From Pseudomonas sp. MF4836 (lineage in GTDB: Bacteria; Pseudomonadota; Gammaproteobacteria; Pseudomonadales; Pseudomonadaceae), in assembly GCF_002018875.1 (NCBI RefSeq), contig NZ_MVOL01000026.1:1-51272 (forward strand): a DNA stretch of 51,272 bases. Reading direction: 5' to 3'. The notes under the pieces are model-generated. The model did no database searches and was not told the origin of the DNA. It saw nothing but the letters and a program-made list of their open reading frames with translations. Below, piece after piece: positions 40,940 to 48,807 of this stretch. Position 1 is the first letter of the stretch, and each line of letters begins with the position of its first letter. The position numbers were made by a program, and so were the translations under genes.

Positions 40940-43357
40940 TCAGAAGTCCCAGCGGGTGGTGAGCATCAGGTTGCGCGGGTCGCCGTAGTAGGCGGCGTTG
41001 AAGAAACCGATGTTGGTCAGGTACTTCTTGTCGAAGGCATTGTTGAGGTTGAGGGTGGCCGAGAGGTTGTCGGTCAGTTGATAGCGCGCCATCAGGTCCA
41101 CCAGCCAGTACGGGTCCTGGGAGAATTTTTCCTTGGCGCCGTTTTTCGAGTAGTTGGTCAGCACGCGCCAGGATTCGCCCTGCCAGCGGGTGCCGCCGCC
41201 GAGGGTCAGCTTGTCGAGGCTGCCGCCGAGTTTGTAGGAGGTGTACAGGCTCAGTTGGTCCTCGGGCTCGGAGGTACCGACCTTGGCCCCGCTTTCATCA
41301 CGGCTGACCTTGTGGGTGTAGCCGCCTTGCAGCTGCCAGCCGGGGGCCAGTTCGCCGGAGATTTCCGCTTCGTAGCCCTTGGTCTTGGAGGTGATGCCCA
41401 TCTCGGCGTAGTCGATGACGCTGTAGTCGGGGTTGGCGTTATAGGCCTCGTCCGGGACGGCACGGTTTTTTTCGTGCACTTCGAAGTAGGCCAGGCTCGA
41501 ATTCAGGCGGCCGCCGAAGAATTCGCCCTTGATCCCGACTTCATAGTTCTTGCCTTCGTTGGGCCGCAGCATCTTGTTGTTGCGGTCGCGGGAGTTTTGC
41601 GGAAGGAAGATTTCGGTGTAGCTGGTGTAGGCCGAGAAATTGTCGTTGAGGTCGTACACCAGGCCGGCGTAAGGCACGACCTTGCCGCTCTGTTGCAGGT
41701 CGGTGTTGCCGGTGACCTGGAAGTTGGCGACCCGGGTGCCGAGCAGCAGCGACAGGTCGTCCGCCAGGCTGAAGCGTGCGGCGACGTAACCGGCGCTCTG
41801 GCGCGTGGTTTCGTCGTTGACCTGGCTGACCTTGCCCCAGTCCGGCACCCGGCCGTCACCGTCCCAGTTGTAGTAGGCGTAGCTGTTGTCGACCTGAATG
41901 GCGTCGGTGTAGTTCTTGCCGGTCCAGTCCGCCTTGGACACCGAGCTGCCCACCACCAACTGGTGTTCGCGGCCGAGCAGGCTGAAGGGGCCGCTGACGT
42001 ACAGGTCGCCGCTGTCGCTGACGGTTTCGCCGGTGAATTTGCGCGACAGCAGCGAGGCTTGGCCGGTGCTGGCGTTGGGCGACATCAGGTTGCCCATGGG
42101 CGCGTGGTAACCGTTGATCTGGTGGTTGTATTGGCCCTTGGCGACCCAGCCGTTTTCAAAGCTGTGTTCCAGGGTGGCGAAGGCGGTGCGCGTGTACTGG
42201 GCCCAGCCACTGAAATTGGCGCCGTTGTTGTAGGAGCGCGGGGTGCTGATGGGCTCGCCCTTGCTGTCATACAGCGAGGCGCTGCCGGACCAGCTGGAGC
42301 CCTTGGGGTCGTTGTCCTGGTAGTCGGCGCCCAGGGTCAGCAGGGTGTCGGGGTCCAGGTCGACTTCGAGAATGCCGTAGTAGACGCTGGTCTTGCGCTC
42401 GTAGTGGTCCATGAACGAGTGCTTGTCGCGTTGCACCGCCACTGCGCGGCCGCGGACATTGCCGCTGTCGGTCAGCGGCCCGCCGACATCCAGCTGCGCG
42501 CTGTAGCTGTCCCAGGAACCGGCGCCCAGCTGCACGCTGGCCTTGAGCTCATCGGTCGGCTTTTTACGGATCAGGTTGATCACCCCGCCCGGGCCGCCGG
42601 CGCCGGCCAGCAGGCCCGGCGCACCCTTGAGGACTTCGATGCGGTCATAGATCGCCATGTCGGTCTGGGTCTGCCCGGCGGAGTAGGACGCATCCTGCAG
42701 GGTCGGGATGCCGTCGTACTGGAAGTTCTTGATCGCAAAACCCCGGGAATTGAAGCTGGTGCGGTCGCTGTCGTAGGTGCTGACGGTGACGCCCGGGGTG
42801 TGGCGCATCACGTCATCGATCGAGTTCAGGCCAAAGTCATCCATGACCTGGCGCGTGACCACCGAGATCGACTGCGGGGTTTCACGCGGGGTCAGCACCA
42901 GGCGCGTGGCGGTGGCGATGGTGCCCGGGGTGTAGGAGCCGGTGCCTTCGGTGATGGTCCCCAACTGGTTGGCGCCGACGTTGGTTACCCCCAGTTCCAG
43001 GGCCGTGCCGCTGGCTGCCGGGCGCGGCTGCACGCGGTAGCCGGCGCCATCGGCCACGGCGGCCAAGCCCAGTGGCGCGAGCAGCCGCTCCAGGCCTTGG
43101 GTCACGTCCATCCGGCCTTTGAGGCCGGCACTGTGCAGGCCCTGGGTCAGTGCCGAATCGGCGGCGATCATCGCCCCGGATTGCTGGCCGAAGGCGCCCA
43201 GCACCTGGTCCAGGCTGCCGGCCGGGATGTCATAGGCCTGGGGCTGGTGCTGGGCGCTGCTGTCGGCCGCCAGTGCACTGTGGCTGACGCCACCGAGGGA
43301 GAGGCCGAACAGGACCAGGCGCAGGGCGCCGGCAAGCGGGGTGAGGCGGCTGTGCAT
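40940..43357 (-). CDS. TonB-dependent siderophore receptor with N-terminal signalling domain
   Basis: This is an 805-residue outer-membrane transporter. After the signal peptide (residues 1-31) comes an STN signalling domain (QAYDIPAGSLDQVLGAFGQQSGAMI ... GYRVQPRP, about 40-110), then a plug (VLTPRETPQSISVVTRQVMDD, IEVLKGAPGLLAGAGGPGGVINLIRKKP) and a beta-barrel. It ends NAAYYGDPRNLMLTTRWDF, with a terminal Phe. The FoxA/FpvA/FhuE-like plug indicates a hydroxamate-type siderophore, often a xenosiderophore. The signalling domain fits the sigma/FecR pair upstream. The start is ATG 43357. Expression is probably triggered by the ligand through FecR. Confidence 0.9.
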   Translation of the reverse strand: MHSRLTPLAGALRLVLFGLSLGGVSHSALAADSSAQHQPQAYDIPAGSLDQVLGAFGQQSGAMIAADSALTQGLHSAGLKGRMDVTQGLERLLAPLGLAAVADGAGYRVQPRPAASGTALELGVTNVGANQLGTITEGTGSYTPGTIATATRLVLTPRETPQSISVVTRQVMDDFGLNSIDDVMRHTPGVTVSTYDSDRTSFNSRGFAIKNFQYDGIPTLQDASYSAGQTQTDMAIYDRIEVLKGAPGLLAGAGGPGGVINLIRKKPTDELKASVQLGAGSWDSYSAQLDVGGPLTDSGNVRGRAVAVQRDKHSFMDHYERKTSVYYGILEVDLDPDTLLTLGADYQDNDPKGSSWSGSASLYDSKGEPISTPRSYNNGANFSGWAQYTRTAFATLEHSFENGWVAKGQYNHQINGYHAPMGNLMSPNASTGQASLLSRKFTGETVSDSGDLYVSGPFSLLGREHQLVVGSSVSKADWTGKNYTDAIQVDNSYAYYNWDGDGRVPDWGKVSQVNDETTRQSAGYVAARFSLADDLSLLLGTRVANFQVTGNTDLQQSGKVVPYAGLVYDLNDNFSAYTSYTEIFLPQNSRDRNNKMLRPNEGKNYEVGIKGEFFGGRLNSSLAYFEVHEKNRAVPDEAYNANPDYSVIDYAEMGITSKTKGYEAEISGELAPGWQLQGGYTHKVSRDESGAKVGTSEPEDQLSLYTSYKLGGSLDKLTLGGGTRWQGESWRVLTNYSKNGAKEKFSQDPYWLVDLMARYQLTDNLSATLNLNNAFDKKYLTNIGFFNAAYYGDPRNLMLTTRWDF

Positions 43358-43491
43358 AAAGACTGTCCATAGGTTGAGAAGGGAAGGCGATGCGCTGTTT
43401 TTCAGCGTCTTCCCTGGTCTTGATGCGTGAGAACGAAAAAACTGCCGCCCGGGGTGAAAAAAGTTTTGCGCCTCGGATCGGGGGCTGGTGC

Positions 43492-44475
43492 TCAGGCCGG
43501 CACCACGCTGGCCCAGTAACCGAGCACACGCTGGATGCGAATCGGCAGGGTGCGGGCCAGCAGGTCGAGGCTGGCATCGGGTCGGTCGAGGGAGAGCGAG
43601 CCGGAGACCGGCAGCGCCGCCACCGCCGGGTCGCAACGCAAGACGCCGCTGCGGTAACGGTTGAGTTCGGCCACCACCTGGCCCAGGGGCAAGCGTTCGG
43701 CGATCAGCAGGCCACGGGTCCAGGCCGAGGCGGACGCCGGCAGGTCCTCGCTGGGGCCGGCAGCGTGCGGGTCGAACAGCAATTGTCGGCCCGCCGCCAG
43801 TTGCACGCTGGTGCCCTGGCGAGGGCTGATCGCTGCGCTGCCCAGCAGCACCTGGACCCGGGTGCCTGACGGGTTGCCCTCGGCGAGGCTGATCATCAGC
43901 TTCGACAAGGGCGCCGGGTGTACCCAGCCATCTTCGGTACGGACCCTGAGCGGGGTGCCGGCACCGACCTCCAGCAGCAGCCGGCCCAGGCTCAACAGCA
44001 CTTCGCGCTGGGCAGCGTCGCCGCGGATATCGAGGGCGGTGTGGGTGTCCAGTTGCAGGCGCACATCGGCGGCCAATTGCAGGTCGCGGCGTTCGCCGGT
44101 GGCGGTGCGGTAGTCGCTGAACAGCTCCGGCAACAACAGGCGCTCGCGCACACTGAGCCCGCCCATCGCCACCACGCCCAGGCCGGCCAGGCCCTTGAGC
44201 ACGTTGCGCCGCGAGCTGGCCCCGCGTGCCTGGAGCAGCTTGCGTGCGCCGGCGGCCGGCAAGGGCCCGACGCTCTCGCGCAGGCCATGGCCGAGCCCGG
44301 CCAGCCGTTGCCAGGCCAGTTCGTGTTGCGCATCCAGGCGGCGCCAGGCCAGGCAGGCGGCGTGTTCCGATGCGTCGCTGGTGCCCGATTGCAGGGCCAC
44401 AATCCACAGCATCGCCTGCTCCACCACCTGCGGATCGAGGCGTTGCCGAGGGTCCAGCGACGGGAAGGGTTTCAT
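43492..44475 (-). CDS. FecR-type anti-sigma regulator
   Basis: This 327-residue inner-membrane protein has a cytoplasmic N-terminal anti-sigma part (DPQVVEQAMLWIVALQSGTSDASEHAACLAWRRLDAQHELAW, the DUF4880 motif) and a membrane segment around residues 92-110 (GLAGLGVVAMGG). A periplasmic FecR domain follows (RRDLQLAADVRLQLDTHTALDI ... LPASASAWTRGLLIAERLPLGQVVAELNRYR), then an STN-like end. It transmits the receptor signal and controls the sigma factor next to it. The start is ATG 44475, overlapping the sigma stop as ATGA. It is 134 bases upstream of the receptor. Confidence 0.88.
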   Translation of the reverse strand: MKPFPSLDPRQRLDPQVVEQAMLWIVALQSGTSDASEHAACLAWRRLDAQHELAWQRLAGLGHGLRESVGPLPAAGARKLLQARGASSRRNVLKGLAGLGVVAMGGLSVRERLLLPELFSDYRTATGERRDLQLAADVRLQLDTHTALDIRGDAAQREVLLSLGRLLLEVGAGTPLRVRTEDGWVHPAPLSKLMISLAEGNPSGTRVQVLLGSAAISPRQGTSVQLAAGRQLLFDPHAAGPSEDLPASASAWTRGLLIAERLPLGQVVAELNRYRSGVLRCDPAVAALPVSGSLSLDRPDASLDLLARTLPIRIQRVLGYWASVVPA

Positions 44476-44996
44476 GCTTCGTAGACCGCCGCGTAGCAAT
44501 GGCGGAAGGCCTTGAGCATGGCTTTCTGCACCACGTTGACGCTCAGGTCCAGGCGCTCGGCAATCTGCGGGTAGGTCAGGCCGTCCAGCTGCGACAGCAA
44601 AAACACTTCGCGCACCCGCGCGCCCAGGCCGTCGAGCACCTGGCCCACGGCGTCCAGGGCTTCAAGCACCAGCAATCGGGTTTCCGGCGAGGGCAGGTAC
44701 TGCGGCTCCAGCGCCGCCAGGGATTCCAGGTACGCCCGCTCCAGGGCCTGGCGCCGGAAGTACTGCCCGCACAAACGGCTGGCCACGGTATTGAGGTAGG
44801 CCCGGGGCTCGCGCAGCAGCGGCACCTGCTCACTGCGCAGTATCCGCACAAAGGTGTCTTGGGCCAGGTCCAGGGCCTGATCCTGATTACCGAGTTTGCG
44901 TCGCAGCAACTGCACCACCCAACCATGGTGCTGGGCGTACAGCTCACCGACGACGCGATGCAGGGAAGGGGTGGACAGCATTGAAGAAGATTCCAT
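44472..44996 (-). CDS. ECF sigma factor, FecI family
   Basis: This 174-residue sigma factor has region 2 (LYAQHHGWVVQLLRRKLGNQDQALDLAQDTFVRIL) and region 4 (LPSPETRLLVLEALDAVGQVLDGLGARVREVFLLSQLDGLTYPQIAERLDLSVNVVQKAMLKAF) in normal order. It transcribes the siderophore receptor when FecR signals ligand binding. The start is ATG 44996 (MESSSMLSTPSLH); the upstream TTG is less likely, and ATG 44981 is an alternative. A Fur-like box lies 29-47 bases upstream, so iron repression of the whole system is expected. Confidence 0.9.
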   Translation of the reverse strand: MESSSMLSTPSLHRVVGELYAQHHGWVVQLLRRKLGNQDQALDLAQDTFVRILRSEQVPLLREPRAYLNTVASRLCGQYFRRQALERAYLESLAALEPQYLPSPETRLLVLEALDAVGQVLDGLGARVREVFLLSQLDGLTYPQIAERLDLSVNVVQKAMLKAFRHCYAAVYEA

Positions 44997-45024
44997 GACC
45001 AGCGCGAGCGACAAGGGCGTTTAT

Positions 45025-45043
45025 GGTAATGCTTCTCATTAAG
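45025..45043 (-). promoter_or_regulatory. Fur-like box upstream of the ECF sigma gene
   Basis: GGTAATGCTTCTCATTAAG matches the 19-base Fur consensus GATAATGATAATCATTATC at 13 of 19 positions, with both half-site cores TAATG and CATTA intact. It is located 29 bases before the sigma start and close to the end of the convergently placed upstream gene. Confidence 0.65.
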
Positions 45044-45059
45044 TTGCGCTCGGGATTTT

Positions 45060-45854
45060 TCAGTGCCTTGATTCGCGTGCTTCGAAATGCAGCATCTCGC
45101 CGTCTTCAGGCACCCACAACCGCTGGCTCAGGCCGGCCTCGCGGGCCGCGGCCAGCAGGGCGCTGCGGGTTACCGGGCAGTGGTTGAGGGCTTGCAAGTG
45201 GTTGGCCACGACCTGGCCCTTGAGCAGAGTGGTGAGTTCCAGCACCTGGTCCAGGCCCATGATGATCTCGCCCCCCAGGTCCAGGCGCGCGCCACCGGCC
45301 GGGGCCACGCAGATATCGGGCTGCTGCTCGGTCAGGAACCGGCGCAAAACCGGGCTGAGCACGGTATCGCCGCACAGGTGCAGGCTGGGTTCGCCGGGCA
45401 GTTGGATAAAGTAGCCGACCCCGTGCTCCATCAACCGTCCCACCAGGCCCCGGCCATGGGTGCAGCGCAGGGTGCGAATCTGCCCACCCAGAAAAGCGCT
45501 GGGCCGCTGGTGATCCCGGGGCAGCGGTTGCACCCGCAAACCGCGTCGGGCCAGGTACGGGGCGTCGTGTGGGGTGCATATCAGCGGAATCTGCCGGTCC
45601 CGCAGAAACTCCACGCCGGCCCGGTCCAGGTGGTCGAAATGGCCCTTGCGGCAATGGGTGATCAGGCAATGGGTGACCCCGTCCAGCGCCGCCGCGGCGG
45701 AAGGCGGCAGGTCCACCAGCGGGTTGCGTTGCCAGCCGCCACGCAGGCACAGCGGCGGCAGGCCATGGCGCGCGGCAAGCATCGGGTCGACCAGAATCCG
45801 AAAGGCGCCGGACTCAATGATCAGGGTGGCATTGCGAAGCTGGTGGATACGCAT
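45060..45854 (-). CDS. Metallo-beta-lactamase-fold hydrolase (UlaG-like)
   Basis: This 264-residue cytoplasmic protein starts MRIHQLRNATLIIESGAFRILVDPML, the usual first strands of UlaG-type MBL hydrolases. The metal motif appears as THCRKGHFDHLD, a variant of HxHxDH, and HLCGDTVL supplies the bridging Asp. Members open lactones or cleave phosphoesters; the substrate is unknown. The start is ATG 45854 (the upstream frame lacks coding character). It lies directly upstream of the ECF sigma gene on the same strand but has no clear link to iron uptake. Divergent from the GlxA-type gene, which may regulate it. Confidence 0.8.
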   Translation of the reverse strand: MRIHQLRNATLIIESGAFRILVDPMLAARHGLPPLCLRGGWQRNPLVDLPPSAAAALDGVTHCLITHCRKGHFDHLDRAGVEFLRDRQIPLICTPHDAPYLARRGLRVQPLPRDHQRPSAFLGGQIRTLRCTHGRGLVGRLMEHGVGYFIQLPGEPSLHLCGDTVLSPVLRRFLTEQQPDICVAPAGGARLDLGGEIIMGLDQVLELTTLLKGQVVANHLQALNHCPVTRSALLAAAREAGLSQRLWVPEDGEMLHFEARESRH

Positions 45855-45952
45855 CAAAGACCTCCGTGGCAGAGCGCCTATTGTCGACAGCGGCGACGGC
45901 TTGCAGAATGGCCAGCTTTGACAGATCTCATTCAAATTCTGCCGGAGGCGCG

Positions 45953-46906
45953 ATGAAAATCGGCCTGTTGCTCTACCCCGATTGCATGCCCGCCGGCCTG
46001 CTGGCGTTTGCCGACCTGCTGCTCGCCGCCAACCGCCGCGCCGGGCTTGAAGTGTTCAGCCTGTGCTACGTCGCCCACCAACCCGGCGCGATCGTCTGCG
46101 CCCATGGCGTGCTGCTGAGCGCCGCCGAAGGACTGGATGACGCGGCCCTGGATGCACTATTGGTGCCCAGCTTCTGGGCCGAATCGGTGCAGCAGGTGAG
46201 TACCTTGCTGGCCGCCAATCAGCCCTTGCTGCGGCAACTGGCACGCTTGCCGGTACCGCTGTGGAGCTATTGCACCGGGGTCTGCTTGCTGGCGGCCAGT
46301 GGTCGCTTGCAGGGCCGGGTCGCAACCCTGACCTGGTGGCTGGTGGACGCCATGAGTCGGCAATTCCCCGAGGTGCAGTGGCGCAACGAACGCTTGTGGG
46401 TGATCGACCAGGACGTGGCCAGCGCCTGCGGGGTCAACGGTTACCTGCCCCTGGCCAGCGAGCTGATCCAGCAGCATCTGGGGGCCGAGGTGTTCCAGGA
46501 TTTGCAGCGCCTGATGGTCCTGCCACGCCCGGTCCAGGCCCATCCGGCCTTCCAGGGCCTGAGCCTGATCGAACACGCCAGCCCGCTGCTGCGCCAGGTG
46601 CAGCTGTGGGTCGAAGACACCCCGGCCGAACAGGCCACGGTCGCGCGCCTGGCCGCCGCCCTGGGCCTGGCCGAACGCACCCTGGCCCGCCGCGTCGCTG
46701 CCGAACAAGGCCAGCCGCTGGCGACTTGGGTGCGGACCATCAAACTCAACCAGGTCAGCCAGCGCCTGCTGTACAGCCGCGCCTCCATCGGCCAGATCAG
46801 CGAACAACTGGGCTTTAGCAGCGACTCCAACCTGAGCCGCATGTTCAAGCGCTTGACTGGCCTGGCACCGCAGGATTATCGGCAACGGTTCGGGGGTGGC
46901 GAGTAG
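45953..46906 (+). CDS. GlxA-family transcriptional regulator (DJ-1/PfpI plus AraC domains)
   Basis: This 317-residue protein has an N-terminal class-I-glutamine-amidotransferase-like (DJ-1/PfpI) domain, residues about 1-180. Its nucleophile-elbow region reads WSYCTGVCLLAASGRL, and HTH-AraC follows (ATVARLAAALGLAERTLARRVAAEQGQPLATWV ... SIGQISEQLGFSSDSNLSRMFKRLTGLAPQDYRQRF). Family members respond to small nitrogen compounds or sense unknown ligands. The start is ATG 45953 with GGAGG upstream. Divergent from the MBL hydrolase with a 98-base gap, which suggests that this gene is its regulator. Confidence 0.85.
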   Translation: MKIGLLLYPDCMPAGLLAFADLLLAANRRAGLEVFSLCYVAHQPGAIVCAHGVLLSAAEGLDDAALDALLVPSFWAESVQQVSTLLAANQPLLRQLARLPVPLWSYCTGVCLLAASGRLQGRVATLTWWLVDAMSRQFPEVQWRNERLWVIDQDVASACGVNGYLPLASELIQQHLGAEVFQDLQRLMVLPRPVQAHPAFQGLSLIEHASPLLRQVQLWVEDTPAEQATVARLAAALGLAERTLARRVAAEQGQPLATWVRTIKLNQVSQRLLYSRASIGQISEQLGFSSDSNLSRMFKRLTGLAPQDYRQRFGGGE

Positions 46907-46949
46907 GGCGCGGGTGATGCTAATCGATAGATCAAACGCAAAGTAACCT

Positions 46950-47056
46950 GTGGCGAGGGAGCTTGCTCCCGCTGGGTCGCGTAGCGGCCCCAACAATGAG
47001 ACTGCCAGGCACCGACGCACCGGCCGGTCCAGCGGGAGCAAGCTCCCTCACTACAA
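46950..47056. repeat. REPIN (two inverted REP sequences)
   Basis: GAGGGAGCTTGCTCCCGCTGG (46954 onward) and its inverted counterpart ending near 47055 are intact REP arms separated by about 50 bases. The cores match the arm at 4034-4060, so both belong to the same REP family. This occupies most of the 324-base gap 46907-47230; the remainder holds nothing recognisable. Confidence 0.88.
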
Positions 47057-47230
47057 ATACCCTGTTCATTCTTAACTGATCGGCATTAGCCCATGGCCGC
47101 TGCTTTTTGACTGTGTGATAAGCGCCTCATTACACATACAAAGTGGCTTATTGCTTTTGCCAGACTCCATCGAACTATAGGAAACCACCGCCCCGACTAA
47201 CGCCTGTCCGATACCCTCATGACCTTCAAT

Positions 47231-48001
47231 TCATGGCGCCGTCCGCGACTCACGGTCCATCTCGGCCGGCCACTTCACCTTCGGTGCCAGGCGCAGGGCC
47301 AAGTTGTACCAGGGCACGTTGTTGTGGTCGCGGGGTGGCCCTGGTGGTGGCAGGGCCGAGGGGCCTTGCTGCATGTAAGTGCAGATATAAGCCCAGGCAA
47401 ACTCATCGGCGCCCATGGTGCTCAGGGGAAAGCGATCAATGACCTTATTGGTGTCGGGCTCGACGATGGACAGGACCACGCCCCATTTGATGATGAGCGC
47501 GCCTTGGGCGGTGGCGCCGCGCTTTTTCCAGCGTTCGGCGCGGACTTGTGACCAGTCGTAGGCCACGGGGATAACGCGCCAACGTTCGAAAGGGTTCCAC
47601 CAGCGGTAGTTGAAGTTGTAGGCGTAGATGCGTTGGCGGGTGCGGTTGAAACGGATGGGTAAATCTCTTGGTGAGGCTGTATCAATCTTCAGGGCGAACA
47701 AGACTGACCAAATTGAAATCAATAGCATGAAGATGAACAGCATCCATTCCGTAGCACTTAGTGCCTTCCAATCTGACAAAAATAGAATAGATAAGGTAAT
47801 GAGTTGAATGCTTATAACTGGCACGAACAGAATCATCACTCCTCTGCCAAGCGAGGAGGCCCGGTGTAGCTCGAAGAAAACGTCGTCCAGATGATTCGGT
47901 GTATCGAATCCGAGATCTGGAACCACGACTGGACGCGCAGCGGGATGGGGAAGATCCTCTTGCCATCCGGAACATGGAGGATTAAGTAACGCTTTTGTCA
48001 T
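47231..48001 (-). CDS. DUF6708-like membrane protein, right array copy 2
   Basis: This is a 256-residue protein. The opening NPPCSGWQEDLP is shared with its upstream twin. Residues about 19-111 contain two hydrophobic segments (about 53-75 and 84-104) that differ from the twin. From RDLPIRFNR (about 112) to the end only five residues differ in about 145. The conserved part has the DUF6708-type core RFNRTRQRIYAYNFNYRWW, YDWSQVRAERW and a proline-rich end (GPSALPPPGPPRD). It lacks the C-terminal membrane helix of the left-array proteins. The start is ATG 48001, overlapping the previous stop (ATGA). Partner or immunity role is inferred from its place after a toxin-like gene. Confidence 0.7.
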   Translation of the reverse strand: MTKALLNPPCSGWQEDLPHPAARPVVVPDLGFDTPNHLDDVFFELHRASSLGRGVMILFVPVISIQLITLSILFLSDWKALSATEWMLFIFMLLISIWSVLFALKIDTASPRDLPIRFNRTRQRIYAYNFNYRWWNPFERWRVIPVAYDWSQVRAERWKKRGATAQGALIIKWGVVLSIVEPDTNKVIDRFPLSTMGADEFAWAYICTYMQQGPSALPPPGPPRDHNNVPWYNLALRLAPKVKWPAEMDRESRTAP

Positions 48002-48768
48002 GGAGCCGTCCGCGATTCACGGTCCATCTCGGCAGGCCACTTCACCTTTGGCGCCAGGCGCAGGGCCAAGTTGTACCAAGGCACATCGTTATGGTCGTGC
48101 GGCGGCCCTGGCGGTGGCAGGGCTGAAGGACCTTGCTGCATGTAAGTGCAGATATAAGCCCAGGCAAACTCATCGGCGCCCATGGTGCTCAGGGGAAAGC
48201 GATCGATGACCTTATTGGTGCCGGGTTCGACGATGGACAGGACCACGCCCCATTTGATGATGAGCGCGCCTTGGGCGGTGGCGCCGCGCTTTTTCCAGCG
48301 TTCGGCGCGGACTTGTGACCAATCGTAGGCTACGGGGTTAACTCGCCAACGTTCGAAAGGGTTCCACCAGCGGTAGTTGAAGTTGTAGGCGTAGATGCGT
48401 TGGCGGGAGCGGTTGAAGCGGATGGGTAAGTCGCGCGGAATTGCTATATCTATACGTAGCCCAAACGCCACTATCCAAACTAGAACGAGATCAAAAAACA
48501 GGCCAATAAGGTCATTTGCTTTCAATGATTCTGCCATTCTTTGAAATGAGAAAAGCTGGAGGGATATTAGCAAAAGCAGAATAAATAGTGTTAGCACCAA
48601 CAAGACTCCACGCGAGGCCATATCTTGTCGAGATAACTCCAAATAAGTTGTGCTGATGTGATTTGGGCTTCCTGCACCAAGCGACGAAATCGTAGCAGGT
48701 GTCAGGGGAGAAATAGGTAAGTCTTCTTGCCAACCCGGACAAGGAGGATTAAGTGTAGGCTTGGCCAT
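47998..48768 (-). CDS. DUF6708-like membrane protein, right array copy 1
   Basis: This 256-residue paralogue of the next gene has residues about 50-75 and 84-106 as variable membrane segments, then the conserved RFNRSRQRIYAYNFNYRWW core to the end. The start is ATG 48768, with GAAGGG about eight bases upstream; this site lies in the old tail of the toxin gene, whose original TAA ends directly before the ATG. The gene is now separated from the toxin by an IS5-family element that inserted just upstream, so transcription from the toxin promoter is probably lost unless the insertion element supplies one. Confidence 0.7.
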   Translation of the reverse strand: MAKPTLNPPCPGWQEDLPISPLTPATISSLGAGSPNHISTTYLELSRQDMASRGVLLVLTLFILLLLISLQLFSFQRMAESLKANDLIGLFFDLVLVWIVAFGLRIDIAIPRDLPIRFNRSRQRIYAYNFNYRWWNPFERWRVNPVAYDWSQVRAERWKKRGATAQGALIIKWGVVLSIVEPGTNKVIDRFPLSTMGADEFAWAYICTYMQQGPSALPPPGPPHDHNDVPWYNLALRLAPKVKWPAEMDRESRTAP

Positions 48769-48807
48769 TTATTTTCCCTTCTTCAATATATCTGTTTTAT
48801 CTTCTAG

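Noticed and set aside
40793..43372. Open frame of 859 codons antisense to the TonB receptor
   Set aside because: It is the opposite-strand shadow of a clear receptor gene; its translation has no domain and is rich in Gly, Val and Ala, as typical for antisense of GC-rich genes.
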